Assembly (NCBI RefSeq): GCF_000021685.1
Contig: NC_011959.1
Coordinates: 1,116,001 to 1,180,000, forward strand
Length of the DNA: 64,000 bases
Origin: Thermomicrobium roseum DSM 5159
GTDB lineage: Bacteria > Chloroflexota > Chloroflexia > Thermomicrobiales > Thermomicrobiaceae
Direction of reading: 5' to 3'
Shown here: piece after piece, positions 51,432 to 60,754 of the stretch
Layout of the letters: each line of letters opens with the position of its first letter
Position numbering within the stretch: position 1 is the stretch's first letter
Notes under the pieces: model-generated
Seen by the model: the letters and a program-made list of their open reading frames with translations, nothing else
Databases searched by the model: none
Told to the model about the DNA's origin: nothing
Translations under genes and position numbers: made by a program

Positions 51432-52190
51432 ATGATCGCTGTGCACGACTTGGTACGCTACTGTGACCGACTGCTGGATGCACAACGCTTTCGCGACGCT
51501 GCGACGAATGGACTCCAGGTCGAAGGCGAGCGAATCATCCGGCGACTCGCCTGTGCTGTCAGCGCGAGCCAGCGAACTATCGAGGAAGCGGTTGCCTGGG
51601 ATGCCGATGCTCTGCTGGTCCATCATGGTCTGTTCTGGGGAGACGGCGTCCGGTCGATCAGCGGTGTGGTGCGGCGGCGCCTACGACCGTTGCTCCTGCA
51701 TGGTCTGAGTCTCCTCGCCTACCACTTACCCCTCGATGCCCACCCCGAACTGGGCAACAACGCCCAGTTGGCTTTCGCGCTCGGACTCGAACCGGTCGAG
51801 CCGTTTGCCGAAGTGGCAAGTACCCCTATCGGATCGGTCGCACGCACACCGCAGCCGTGGCCGCTGGACCAGTTGGTCCAGGCGATCGCGCAAGTCACGG
51901 ATCGCCAACCGACGGTCCTGGCTGGAGGACCTTCCATCGTCGAGCGGGTCGCCATTCTCAGTGGCTCAGGAGCGAGTGCGGTCATCGAAGCGGCCGAACG
52001 GCACTGTCACGTGCTCGTGACCGGTGAAGCGCGCGAGACGACGATGGCCTTGGCTCGGGAACTGGGTATCACCGTCATCGCGGCAGGACACGAAGCGACC
52101 GAACGGTTAGGAGTACAAGCGCTGGCCAAACATCTCTCCGCGACATTCGGTCTCGAGAGTACGTTCCTGCATGACCCCAACCCGATTTGA
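51432..52190 (+). CDS. Nif3/YbgI-family dinuclear metal-centre protein
   Basis: 252 aa. Family blocks: VEGERIIRRLACAVSASQRTIEEAV, metal site ALLVHHGLFWGDGVRSISGVVRRRL, YHLPLDAHPELGNNAQLA and C-terminal GHEATERLGVQALAKHL. Sometimes annotated GTP cyclohydrolase I type 2, though that activity is not general. HHGLFW replaces the usual HHPLFF. ATG at 51432 after GGAGGG. Ends within 30 bases of the mutase start, so co-transcribed. Confidence 0.9.
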   Translation: MIAVHDLVRYCDRLLDAQRFRDAATNGLQVEGERIIRRLACAVSASQRTIEEAVAWDADALLVHHGLFWGDGVRSISGVVRRRLRPLLLHGLSLLAYHLPLDAHPELGNNAQLAFALGLEPVEPFAEVASTPIGSVARTPQPWPLDQLVQAIAQVTDRQPTVLAGGPSIVERVAILSGSGASAVIEAAERHCHVLVTGEARETTMALARELGITVIAAGHEATERLGVQALAKHLSATFGLESTFLHDPNPI

Positions 52191-52219
52191 GACGGTCGAG
52201 TTCGGGAAGGAGCCAACGT

Positions 52220-53575
52220 ATGGCTGGTACGGTCGCGCAAGTCTTCAAAGCCTACGATATCCGGGGAATTTATCCAGAGGAACTGGACGAGAACCTCGCC
52301 TACCGGATCGGCCGCGCCTTCGCGCTCTATTTGCGCCCGAGGAACGTCGTTGTTGGGCGCGATATGCGCGTGTCCTCGCCAACGCTCGCCGAGGCCGTGA
52401 TTCGCGGCCTGCTCGATCAGGGCGTCAACGTGACGGATGTCGGGCTCGTGAGTACCGACGCCCTGTATTTTGCGGTGGGGAAATACCGCTTCGACGGCGG
52501 CATCATGGTGACAGCCTCGCACAATCCTGCGGAATATAACGGGTTCAAACTGTGTCGCGAAGAAGCGCAAGCGCTGAGTCTCGACCGCGGGATCGGCGAA
52601 ATCCGCGATCTGGTTCTGCAGGGAGAGTTCCCCGAGCCCGAACAGCGCGGGACGCTCGAACAGCGAGACATCCTCGATGACTTCGCCGAACACGTGTTGT
52701 CGTTCATCGACCGGAGCGTCATCAAACCGTTCACGGTCGCCGTCGATGCTGGGAACGGCATGGGAGGACTGATCGCTCCCAAGGTTTTCGGGCGACTCCC
52801 GCTCCGCATCATTCCGCTCTACTTCGAATTGGACGGGCGTTTTCCCAATCACGTGCCGAATCCGATCGAGCCAGAGAACATTCGTGATCTCCAGCGTGCC
52901 GTGCTCGAACATCAGGCTGATCTCGGTATCGCGTTCGATGGTGACGCTGACCGGATGTTCATCCTGGACGAACGCGGCCAGTTCGTCGGTGGGGACATGG
53001 TGACGGCACTCGTCGCCAAGGCGCTGCTCCACAAGCACCCAGGGGCCAAGATCGTCTATAACCTCATCTGCTCTCGCGCCGTTCCTGAAGTGATCCGGGA
53101 AAACGGTGGCATAGCGATCCGCTCGCGCGTCGGTCATTCCTTCATCAAAGCGCTGATGCGCGAACAGGATGCGATCTTCGGCGGTGAACACTCCGGACAC
53201 TTTTACTTCCGGGACAACTGGTATGCCGACTCCGGGATCATCGCGGCAGTCACTGTCCTCGAGCTCTTGTCGCGCGAGGGCGTGACCGTCTCACAGGCGA
53301 TCGCACCGATCGATCGGTACTATCGCTCGGGCGAGATCAATATGGAAGTGCACGATTTCCAAGCCGTTCTCAGGGCGTTGGAAACGCACTTCCACGACGG
53401 GAAAATCGATCATCTCGATGGTCTCACGGTCGAGTATCCCGATTGGTGGTTCAATGCGCGCCCCTCCAACACGCAACCGCTGCTGCGCATCAACGTGGAG
53501 GCGACGACGCCAGAGCTGCTCCGCCGCAAGACAGAAGAGGTGTTGTCTGTCGTTCGCCGAGCCGCTGCGAGCTGA
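52220..53575 (+). CDS. Phosphomannomutase / phosphoglucomutase
   Basis: 451 aa alpha-D-phosphohexomutase. N-terminal FKAYDIRGIYPEELDENLAYRIG; phosphoserine loop TASHNPAEYNGFK; metal loop DGDADRMFILDERG; sugar-binding GGEHSGHFYFRD; phosphate-binding C-terminal RPSNTQPLLRINVEA. The GGEHSGH loop fits PMM/PGM (AlgC/ManB) with dual specificity. ATG at 52220, 7 bases after AAGGAG. Supplies mannose-1-P or glucose-1-P for glycans; may also feed nucleotide sugars for carotenoid glycosylation, which is speculative. Confidence 0.94.
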   Translation: MAGTVAQVFKAYDIRGIYPEELDENLAYRIGRAFALYLRPRNVVVGRDMRVSSPTLAEAVIRGLLDQGVNVTDVGLVSTDALYFAVGKYRFDGGIMVTASHNPAEYNGFKLCREEAQALSLDRGIGEIRDLVLQGEFPEPEQRGTLEQRDILDDFAEHVLSFIDRSVIKPFTVAVDAGNGMGGLIAPKVFGRLPLRIIPLYFELDGRFPNHVPNPIEPENIRDLQRAVLEHQADLGIAFDGDADRMFILDERGQFVGGDMVTALVAKALLHKHPGAKIVYNLICSRAVPEVIRENGGIAIRSRVGHSFIKALMREQDAIFGGEHSGHFYFRDNWYADSGIIAAVTVLELLSREGVTVSQAIAPIDRYYRSGEINMEVHDFQAVLRALETHFHDGKIDHLDGLTVEYPDWWFNARPSNTQPLLRINVEATTPELLRRKTEEVLSVVRRAAAS

Positions 53576-53582
53576 GGCGAGC

Positions 53583-54074
53583 GTGCGTTTCCCGGCTGAG
53601 CACCCACTCACCATCGTCAAGCTGGACCCGGTTGGTCGAGTGGTCGCTCGTTATCCCGGCACGATCCACCCAGCCGCCCCTGGATGGATCGCCATCGTCG
53701 CTGACTGGCAACTCGGAACTGTCGAAGTTGGCCCGCTCCGTTTCGAACCGGGTGACCGGCTCATTGAATATTTTTCTTTCGTCGAACCGATCAACGCCTT
53801 CGCGCTTTTTGCACCGGATGGAACGTTCAAGGGCTGGTACGCGAACGTGGCGTGCCCTGCCTACCTGGAAGAGAGAACGCTCTTCTGGCGTGACCTGTAC
53901 ATCGACATCATCGGAGCACCTGATGGGCAGATCACTGTGCTCGACGAAGAAGAACTGGAGGAAAGTCAACTGAGCCAGCGCGATCCGGAAGGATACGCGT
54001 GTATCCTCGCCGCGCGCGACCGCCTGCTCACCGCGCTGCGCACGCGCGCCTATCCTTTCCACCTCTATGGCTGA
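53583..54074 (+). CDS. DUF402-family protein (possible nucleotide phosphatase)
   Basis: 163 aa. DUF402 core: EYFSFVEPINAFALFAPDGTFKGWYANVACPAY followed by FWRDLYIDIIGAPDG and LDEEELEES (parts). Characterised DUF402 proteins hydrolyse nucleoside di/triphosphates or, in FomD, CMP-phosphonates. GTG at 53583 lies 7 bases after the mutase stop, giving a mutase-DUF402 pair, with a GAGG-type site overlapping the mutase end. Substrate unknown. Confidence 0.78.
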   Translation: MRFPAEHPLTIVKLDPVGRVVARYPGTIHPAAPGWIAIVADWQLGTVEVGPLRFEPGDRLIEYFSFVEPINAFALFAPDGTFKGWYANVACPAYLEERTLFWRDLYIDIIGAPDGQITVLDEEELEESQLSQRDPEGYACILAARDRLLTALRTRAYPFHLYG

Positions 54075-54141
54075 CCAGCATCAGCCGCACCGGACGAGTA
54101 CAATCGACCATGCGTGACGACTCCGAGAGCGAGGGTGGGAC

Positions 54142-54846
54142 GTGGCGCGGCTATCAGTGACACGACGGCGGACATTTGCTCAGCAGCAGCATCACGCGCA
54201 GACCGACGAGGCCGGCAATCAGTGGCTCAGTATCGAGGAGGCAGCTCGTCTTCTCGGTGTCGGGCAATCGACTTTGCGCCGGTGGAGCGATGCCGGGCTG
54301 GTTCCGGTGTATCGAACCGCTGGCGGCCACCGCCGGTATCGGGAAGCTGATCTCCTGGCCCTTCTCAAGAGCGAGGAGCGACCCCGCCGACGGCTCTCGC
54401 GCAAAGCACTCGTCGATCTCTCCTTCGCACTCTATCACTCGCAATTGATGGCACAAGTGGCCAGTCGCCCCTGGTACTCGCGATACCAGCCAGAGCACCT
54501 CGCTGAGCTGCGCGCACTCGGGCGCCAACTGGTCGAACTGGCTTTCCGAATCGTCAACCGGGCAGTCGATCGCGAGGAACTCCTCCGAGCTGGTCGGACG
54601 ATCGGTCAGCGGTACGGTGAGATCAGTGCTCAGGGAGGACTGACCCCGGCCGAAGCGGCGGAAGCGTTCCTCGCCTTTCGTGCGCCGACCTACCTCGCGA
54701 TCACGCAATTCGCTGAGCGCGAGGACATTCCGACTCGTCGCGTTTTGCGCCTGCTTGGAGAATTGACCATTTTGCTGGACGAAGTCCTCCTCGCCACGCT
54801 GCGCAGCCTCGAACCAGATACCTCACTGACGAGGTCAGTGTCCTGA
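54142..54846 (+). CDS. MerR/excisionase-type HTH regulator
   Basis: 234 aa. Residues ~28-75 are a winged HTH: WLSIEEAARLLGVGQSTLRRWSDAGLVPVYRTAGGHRRYREADLLALL (parts), like HTH_17/MerR. The C-terminal ~150 residues form a helical sensing-type domain (RQLVELAFRIVNRAVDREELLRAGRTIGQRYGEIS) reminiscent of RsbR N-domains. GTG start at 54142 after GAGGGTGGGAC. A -10-like TACAAT lies at 54099-54104. Effector unknown; next gene is a small zinc protein. Confidence 0.78.
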   Translation: MARLSVTRRRTFAQQQHHAQTDEAGNQWLSIEEAARLLGVGQSTLRRWSDAGLVPVYRTAGGHRRYREADLLALLKSEERPRRRLSRKALVDLSFALYHSQLMAQVASRPWYSRYQPEHLAELRALGRQLVELAFRIVNRAVDREELLRAGRTIGQRYGEISAQGGLTPAEAAEAFLAFRAPTYLAITQFAEREDIPTRRVLRLLGELTILLDEVLLATLRSLEPDTSLTRSVS

Positions 54847-54882
54847 CAGTCGTGACGATCGTGGAAAGGAAGAAGGCCATAC

Positions 54883-55098
54883 ATGCAAGAAGAAGAACAG
54901 CTGATTCTTCGTCATGAACTGCTCGGAGATGAGGAACTTTTCACCTGTGCGCTCTGTCAGCATGTGCTTCCGATGCACGAAGCTCGAACCGTCCGCGGTG
55001 ACGAGATCGGTATGACCGATGTCGAGTTCGTGCTCGTCTGTCGCGAGTGCTTGCGCGAACTGCGCGGGCGCGACCATGTTCTGCCACCCCCCGGTTGA
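54883..55098 (+). CDS. Small zinc-knuckle protein, unknown
   Basis: 71 aa, not recognised. Two CxxC pairs (FTCALCQHVLP and LVCRECLRELRG) likely bind one zinc. The N-terminus is acidic with LILRHELLGDEEL. It lies 36 bases after the HTH gene, so they may be an operon. ATG at 54883 preceded by GGAAGAAGG. Real gene judged by ribosome site and paired cysteines. Confidence 0.6.
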   Translation: MQEEEQLILRHELLGDEELFTCALCQHVLPMHEARTVRGDEIGMTDVEFVLVCRECLRELRGRDHVLPPPG

Positions 55099-55103
55099 TG
55101 GCA

Positions 55104-56216
55104 TCAGCGGACACAGCCACGCGCGATGACACGCCAGGTGCCGACGAACTCTCCTCCCCGAACGACGAAGAGTTCGTCTTGCAGGTTGACCACTGGACAG
55201 ACGTGATTGGGAATGATCTCGATGCGTTCGCCGACCTGTGGTCCCTTCGTCCCGGGCGGGAACTCGATCACCCCGTGCTCCTCGCTCAGCCGGCTGATCA
55301 CCGCATCCGGATACTCCACAACGTATCCGTAGCCGGTCCGCCCCGGTGGGGGTGGATCGTAGGTGAGTGTCTTGCTCCCTGCGTCGATCACCGCCCGATC
55401 GGGAGCCGGACGGCTGATCACCGTGGCCAGGACACGCAAGGCGACTCGATCCGGACCGATACGGCCGAAGCGAAACGCTGCCGCATCGTAGAAAACATAC
55501 GTACCAGGGCGCATCTCAGTGATACCAGGCACGCGCGTGGTCGCGAACGCCGCCGGCGTCGACCCCACGCTCACGACATCGACCGGGATCCCCTCCCGCC
55601 GAAGAAGCTCGGCTGACGCGACCATCGCCTCGCCCGCCATACGTGCCAGGCCCTCGAGCTCTTCCGTGGTGCTCGCTCGACCAGCATGACCCTCGTGCGT
55701 CATCAGGCCCCGCAAGCGGAGTCCGGGCATCTCGATGATTTCGCGTGCCAACCGGAGCACCGGCTCACCCGGCTCGACACCTGCCCGGCGAAGGCCAGTA
55801 TCGACCTCGATGACGACATCGAGCTGCTCTCCGCGGGCGAGAGCTGCCCGGCTGAGAGGCTCGGCGACCGCGACGCTATCCACCGCCACTGTGACCCGCA
55901 CCCGTTCGGCCAAGCGCAGGAGACGTTCGATCTTTCGATCTCCCACGATCTGATAAGCGATCAGGACATCATCCAGCACACCAGCGGCAGCGAACGCCTC
56001 TGCCTCGCCGACCTTGGCACAGGTGAAGCCGACCACTCCGTGCGCCTGCTGCATGCGAGCGATTTCAGCCGTCTTGTGCGTTTTCAAGTGGGGACGCAAA
56101 GCGAGCCCGTGGGTGCGAGCATACTCGGCCATCTCGGCGAGATTGCGCTCCAAACGATCGAGATCGACGACCAGGCATGGGGTATCCAGGAGCGTTCGAT
56201 ACGACGGACTGTTCAC
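55104..56216 (-). CDS. D-threonine aldolase / D-serine dehydratase-like PLP enzyme
   Basis: 370 aa, alanine-racemase N-domain (fold type III) with a metal-dependent C-terminal domain. The PLP lysine is K45 in LRPHLKTHKTAEIA; TCAKVGEAEAF, VDTGLRRAGVEPGE and MTHEGHAGR follow. C-terminal metal motif NHVCPVVNLQDEL (His-x-Cys) is diagnostic for D-TA/DSD. GTG start at 56216 is 7 bases after GGAGGG. It lies 12 bases after purN, so co-transcription is likely although the pathways differ. Cleavage of D-threonine to glycine plus acetaldehyde would yield a purine precursor (speculation). Confidence 0.87.
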   Translation of the reverse strand: MNSPSYRTLLDTPCLVVDLDRLERNLAEMAEYARTHGLALRPHLKTHKTAEIARMQQAHGVVGFTCAKVGEAEAFAAAGVLDDVLIAYQIVGDRKIERLLRLAERVRVTVAVDSVAVAEPLSRAALARGEQLDVVIEVDTGLRRAGVEPGEPVLRLAREIIEMPGLRLRGLMTHEGHAGRASTTEELEGLARMAGEAMVASAELLRREGIPVDVVSVGSTPAAFATTRVPGITEMRPGTYVFYDAAAFRFGRIGPDRVALRVLATVISRPAPDRAVIDAGSKTLTYDPPPPGRTGYGYVVEYPDAVISRLSEEHGVIEFPPGTKGPQVGERIEIIPNHVCPVVNLQDELFVVRGGEFVGTWRVIARGCVR

Positions 56217-56228
56217 AGTCGTCCCTCC

Positions 56229-56852
56229 TCATGGAGAAGAAAGAATACGCACTCGTCGACCTTCCACCCGCAACCGACCAGCAGCATACAGCCGCACAGC
56301 CTCCGGATAGAGACGGCATTCTTCGGCGAAAACGCGCGCTGCGAGTGTCTCCGGTGTGTCGTCATCCAAGACCGGCACGCAGGCTTGCAGGATGATCGGT
56401 CCTGCATCGAGTTCATCGGTGACGAAATGCACCGTGCAGCCGCTCACCTTCACGCCGCTGTCCAGGACAGCACGGTGAACACGCTCGCCGTACATCCCAC
56501 GCCCCCCGAACAGCGGGAGAAGGGACGGGTGAATGTTCATGATGCGCCATCGATAGTCGGCACGCACCGGCAAATGCCGGAGAAATCCAGCCATGAGCAC
56601 CAAATCGATCGCGTGCTGGTCCAGGAGACGATACACCTGCTCAGCGAAGGCAGACTCCGGCACACGTCTGGAGGGGATGATCGCGAGTGGCACCCCAGCA
56701 GCACGAGCGATGTCGTTGCCAGCAACATCGGGACGGTTACTGACGACGAGTTCGATGCGCCCCGGCAGCTCACCCCGGCCTTGCACCGCGAGTAGATTGG
56801 CCAGTGTCCGCCCGCTTCCCGAAATCAGGACAGCGATCCGCAGTTGCCGCAC
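56229..56852 (-). CDS. purN: Phosphoribosylglycinamide formyltransferase
   Basis: Third step of purine synthesis: formylates GAR using 10-formyl-THF. 207 aa. AVLISGSGRTLANLL replaces the usual GSGSNLQ, then VVSNRPDV, LVLMAGFLRHLP and the catalytic NIHPSLLPLFGG (Asn, His) with Asp in VTDELDAGPII. GTG at 56852 is 6 bases after AAGGAG. Divergent from guaA, so purine genes sit on both sides of one promoter region. Confidence 0.93.
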   Translation of the reverse strand: MRQLRIAVLISGSGRTLANLLAVQGRGELPGRIELVVSNRPDVAGNDIARAAGVPLAIIPSRRVPESAFAEQVYRLLDQHAIDLVLMAGFLRHLPVRADYRWRIMNIHPSLLPLFGGRGMYGERVHRAVLDSGVKVSGCTVHFVTDELDAGPIILQACVPVLDDDTPETLAARVFAEECRLYPEAVRLYAAGRLRVEGRRVRILSSP

Positions 56853-56920
56853 GCTGGCTCCTTCACCTCACGTGCTCCGTTCTCAGCCGTAGTATGTGAG
56901 AGCGCCCCGCCGATGTCACG

Positions 56921-56936
56921 TACCTTCGGTACAATC
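56921..56936 (+). promoter_or_regulatory. -10 box with overlapping inverted repeat before guaA
   Basis: GTACC-TTC-GGTAC (56921-56933) overlaps TACAAT (56931-56936), ~66 bases before guaA. No clear -35, so activator or operator involvement is possible. Confidence 0.4.
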
Positions 56937-57001
56937 GTGGTATCGGCCACGTTGCCTGACCGGCGCGGGCTGAACAGCAGCGAGCGTGGAGGCGATAGTC
57001 A

Positions 57002-58585
57002 GTGTCACGATTGCTTCCCTCGACGACCAACCAGCACCCAACCTCTCCATCATTCGATAGTGTCGTCATCTTGGATTATGGCTCGCAATACGCACAACTC
57101 ATCGCGCGACGCGTGCGCGACGCCCATGTCTACTGTGAACTCGTTCCGTACGACACCGACTGGTCAGCGCTGAAGCACCTTTCGCCGAAGGGGATCATCC
57201 TCTCCGGTGGACCAGCCAGCGTATACGAACCAGACGCCCCGCAACTCCCCAGCTGGGTTCTCGAGAGTGGCCTCCCCGTCCTGGGGATCTGTTACGGCAT
57301 GCAACTACTGGCCCACACATTGGGCGGCAGGGTCGCGCCAGCGCAACGACGCGAATACGGCCCCGCAGTGGTCGAGCGTGTCGCAGACCATCCGATTTTC
57401 GCCGGGCTTCCGGCGCGCTTCGATGTGTGGATGAGTCACGGCGATCGCATCGACGCGCTGCCTCCCGGATTCGAGGTGCTCGCGCGCTCGGCCAACGCCC
57501 CCTACGCGGCAATGGCACGGGACCATCTCATCGGTCTCCAATTCCATCCGGAAGTCGCGCATACACCGCTCGGGAGCGTTATCTTGCGCAACTTTCTCTT
57601 CGATGTGTGTGGTTGCGCACCAACCTGGACAGCCGAGTCGTTCGTCGAGCAGGCTATCCGCGAGATCAGGGAGCGGGTCGGCAAGGACCGGGTCCTGCTT
57701 GCGCTTTCCGGTGGCGTCGATTCGAGTGTCGCTGCGGCGCTGATCCACCGAGCGATCGGTGACCAGTTGACACCTGTTTTCGTCGATACTGGTTTGCTCC
57801 GGGAAGGCGAAGCGGAGACGATTCGAGAAGTGTTCGGTCGGCACTTCCGCATGCCGCTCGTCGCGATCGACGCCCGTCAGCGTTTCCTGGTTCGACTGCG
57901 CGGCGTAAGCGACCCGGAACAGAAACGCCGACTGATCGGCGAAGAGTTCGTCCGCGTTTTCGAGGAAATCGCGCGCAGCCAAGGGCCATTCCGTTTCCTG
58001 GCACAAGGGACACTCTATCCTGACGTGATCGAGAGTGCTGCTCCCGGAGCGTCGCGAACTGCCGCCAAGATCAAAACGCACCACAACGTCGGCGGTTTGC
58101 CCCAGGACCTCGAGTTCGAACTTCTCGAGCCGTTGCGCTATTTGTTCAAGGACGAGGTGCGCGCGATCGGACGCCTCCTCGGCCTTCCCGAGGAGATCGT
58201 GCAGCGTCAACCGTTCCCTGGTCCTGGTTTGGCTGTGCGCATTCTCGGGGAAGTGACCGAGGAAGCGCTTGCGATCGTCCGGCGAGCCGACACCATCGTC
58301 CGCGAAGAAGTCGAGGCTGCTGGACTCAGCGATGGACTCTGGCAGTTCTTCGCCGTCCTCCTGCCAGTGCACTCGACAGGCGTGATGGGTGACCAACGCA
58401 CGTACGCGCGGGTCATCGCGATCCGTGCCGTGACGAGTACGGACGCCATGACCGCTGACTGGGCACGCTTGCCGCACGACCTTTTGGCCCGGCTCGCCAA
58501 TCGGATCGTCAACGAAGTGCCTGGTGTCAATCGCGTCGTCTACGACATCACCTCGAAGCCACCGGCCACCATCGAATGGGAGTGA
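57002..58585 (+). CDS. guaA: GMP synthase (glutamine-hydrolysing)
   Basis: Converts XMP to GMP. 527 aa. GATase: VVILDYGSQYAQLIARRVR, catalytic Cys97 in GICYGMQLLAH, and His-Glu in GLQFHPEVAHT. ATP-PPase: LALSGGVDSSVAAALIHRA, then KTHHNVGGLP, and C-terminal dimerisation with RVVYDITSKPPATIEWE. GTG at 57002 has GGAGG 10 bases upstream. It is 3 bases before purD. No GuaB here. Confidence 0.96.
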   Translation: MSRLLPSTTNQHPTSPSFDSVVILDYGSQYAQLIARRVRDAHVYCELVPYDTDWSALKHLSPKGIILSGGPASVYEPDAPQLPSWVLESGLPVLGICYGMQLLAHTLGGRVAPAQRREYGPAVVERVADHPIFAGLPARFDVWMSHGDRIDALPPGFEVLARSANAPYAAMARDHLIGLQFHPEVAHTPLGSVILRNFLFDVCGCAPTWTAESFVEQAIREIRERVGKDRVLLALSGGVDSSVAAALIHRAIGDQLTPVFVDTGLLREGEAETIREVFGRHFRMPLVAIDARQRFLVRLRGVSDPEQKRRLIGEEFVRVFEEIARSQGPFRFLAQGTLYPDVIESAAPGASRTAAKIKTHHNVGGLPQDLEFELLEPLRYLFKDEVRAIGRLLGLPEEIVQRQPFPGPGLAVRILGEVTEEALAIVRRADTIVREEVEAAGLSDGLWQFFAVLLPVHSTGVMGDQRTYARVIAIRAVTSTDAMTADWARLPHDLLARLANRIVNEVPGVNRVVYDITSKPPATIEWE

Positions 58586-58588
58586 GTC

Positions 58589-59902
58589 ATGCCGCGAGGA
58601 TTGACCGTCCTGGTCGTCGGCAGTGGAGGACGCGAGCATGCCCTCGCCTGGGCATTGCAGAGCTCCCCCTCGGTGGAGCACATTCTCGTGGCACCCGGTA
58701 ATGGAGGAACCGCGGCGATTGCCGAGAATGTCCCGATCGCTGCAACGGACATTCCGGGCTTGGTCGCACTCGCCCGCGAGCGACAGGTCGACCTGACGGT
58801 GGTCGGTCCTGAGGAACCGCTCGCTCGCGGATTGGTGGATGCATTCGCGGCGGCTGGACTGACCGCTTTCGGACCAACCGCGGAAGCAGCGCGGATCGAG
58901 GCGAGCAAGGCGTGGGCCAAGGATGTGATGCGAGCTGCCGGCGTACCCACCGCTGAAGCGCAGGTCGTCACCGACTTCGCAGCGGCCCAGGCGGCGCTCG
59001 AGCGTCTCGACTTTCCGCTGGTCATCAAGGCTTCCGGGTTGGCAGCCGGTAAAGGTGCCATCGTCGTCTCTTCACGACGCGAGGCGGAAGAAGTACTTCA
59101 TTGGATGATGGTCCAACGTGCGCTCGGCTCCGCGGCGGATGAGGTCCTTCTCGAGGAATATCTGGAAGGCCGCGAGCTGTCTTTTCTCGTTGTCACGGAC
59201 GGGACGACGGTATTGCCACTCCTACCTGCTCGGGATTACAAGCGTCTCGGTGACAATGACACCGGCCCCAACACTGGCGGGATGGGAGCCTACGCGCCGG
59301 TTCCCGAGGTCACCGATGAGCTGCAGCGGACGATACTGGAACGCATCATTCATCCAACCCTGGCTGAACTGAGGCGACGGGGTATCGTGTATCGCGGCGT
59401 GCTGTATGCGGGTCTGATGCTCACTCCTCGTGGCCCGAAAGTGCTCGAGTTCAACTGCCGGTTCGGCGATCCTGAAGCGCAAGCGATCCTGCCGCTCCTG
59501 GAAACTGATCTCGCGACGCTCCTCCTCTCCGCTGCACGGGCCGAGCTCTCTGGTAACTGGTCGCTCGACTGGAAGCCAGCAGTCTGCGTCACGGTCGTTG
59601 TTGCCTCCGGTGGCTACCCAGGTACCTATGCGACCGGATTTCCGATCGCTGGCCTGGATACCGTCCCGAGCGATGTATTGATCTTCCACGCGGGAACCAG
59701 ACGAGCGAACGATCACGTCGTGACGGCCGGCGGCCGTGTGCTCGCTGTGAGTGCCACCGCCTCGACATTCGCCGAAGCGCGCGAGCGCGTCTATCGCGCG
59801 ATCGAGCACCTCTCCTTCCCTGGAATGACGTTCCGCCGCGACATCGCGCTCGCCGAAGTGGGAGGGAACTTCAAGCCGACGCCGCCGAGCGGGACGGCGT
59901 AA
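58589..59902 (+). CDS. purD: Phosphoribosylamine-glycine ligase
   Basis: Second step of purine synthesis, ATP-grasp. 437 aa. VLVVGSGGREHALAWAL, VVGPEEPLARGLVDAF, ATP-grasp LVIKASGLAAGKGAIVVSSR, LEGRELSFLVVTDG, NTGGMGAYAPVPEV and EFNCRFGDPEAQAILPLL (in parts). Start ATG at 58589 with GGGAGTGAG. Its 3' end overlaps the convergent response-regulator gene by 32 bases. Confidence 0.96.
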   Translation: MPRGLTVLVVGSGGREHALAWALQSSPSVEHILVAPGNGGTAAIAENVPIAATDIPGLVALARERQVDLTVVGPEEPLARGLVDAFAAAGLTAFGPTAEAARIEASKAWAKDVMRAAGVPTAEAQVVTDFAAAQAALERLDFPLVIKASGLAAGKGAIVVSSRREAEEVLHWMMVQRALGSAADEVLLEEYLEGRELSFLVVTDGTTVLPLLPARDYKRLGDNDTGPNTGGMGAYAPVPEVTDELQRTILERIIHPTLAELRRRGIVYRGVLYAGLMLTPRGPKVLEFNCRFGDPEAQAILPLLETDLATLLLSAARAELSGNWSLDWKPAVCVTVVVASGGYPGTYATGFPIAGLDTVPSDVLIFHAGTRRANDHVVTAGGRVLAVSATASTFAEARERVYRAIEHLSFPGMTFRRDIALAEVGGNFKPTPPSGTA

Positions 59903-60599
59903 TCGCGACCCACCCCTGTCGCACCGCTGCCAGAATGACATCCACGCGATCCTGAGCGCCGAGCTTGCGCAGGATCGACGTCATGTGATTCTTCACCGTC
60001 TGTTCCGTGATGAAGAGTGCCTCCGCGATCTCCTTGTTGGACATGCCCTGCGCCACACAGTCGAGCACTTGCAGTTCGCGCACCGTGAGCACCGCGTCCG
60101 GGCTCTCGAGGCCGGCTTCTCCGACCACGTAGCGCTGGAGTTCACCGAGTACCCGACGAGCCAAGTGGGGTCGGTCGAGGATCTGTTGCGGCAGGCGATC
60201 CTCGCCGGCAACGACGGCTTCCAACACCGCCAACATCTCGCGGGGCTCACTGTCTTTCGCCAGGAAAGCCGCAGCACCGACTTGCAGAGCACCGAGCAAC
60301 CAAGACTCGTTTTCGTCCGCCGAGAGCAACACGACGGGGAGTTTCCCATTCTGCCGCTTGAGGAGGCGCGTCACCTGCAACCCGTTGATACCGGGCAAGC
60401 GAAGATCGACCAGGGCAAGGTCCGGCCGATGGAGTTCAGCCTGCTGGACCGCCTCGTGTGCTGATGCCGCTTCTGCCACGACGCGAAAACGCTCGTGTCG
60501 GTCGAGGAACTGACGCACCGCAAAACGGAACAGCGGGTGATCATCGACAACGAGCACTTTGACGGGTGCTCTGCGCTGCCCTATCCCGTTACCCCGCAT
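59871..60599 (-). CDS. NarL/LuxR-type response regulator (orphan)
   Basis: 242 aa. Receiver domain: VLVVDDHPLFRFAVRQFL, phosphoacceptor Asp in DLALVDLRLPGINGLQ, LLSADENES and Lys in FLAKDSEP. LuxR HTH: LTVRELQVLDCVAQGMSNKEIAEALFITEQTVKNHMTSILRKLGAQDRVDVILAA (parts). ATG at 60599 follows GGAGGGAAGACG. No histidine kinase lies nearby. Ends 32 bases inside convergent purD. Targets unknown. Confidence 0.9.
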   Translation of the reverse strand: MRGNGIGQRRAPVKVLVVDDHPLFRFAVRQFLDRHERFRVVAEAASAHEAVQQAELHRPDLALVDLRLPGINGLQVTRLLKRQNGKLPVVLLSADENESWLLGALQVGAAAFLAKDSEPREMLAVLEAVVAGEDRLPQQILDRPHLARRVLGELQRYVVGEAGLESPDAVLTVRELQVLDCVAQGMSNKEIAEALFITEQTVKNHMTSILRKLGAQDRVDVILAAVRQGWVAITPSRSAASA

Positions 60600-60754
60600 C
60601 GTCTTCCCTCCCCTCCGGTTACCGGAAATCTCGGAAATAGTTTCGCCGGGAGACAACGATTCGACGATGCGGAATCAGTCACCCTTCTTCAATCAACACT
60701 CCTAAGGATGATGAGTACTGATGCTTCATGTACGTACTGTGCCCTCTGGGCACA

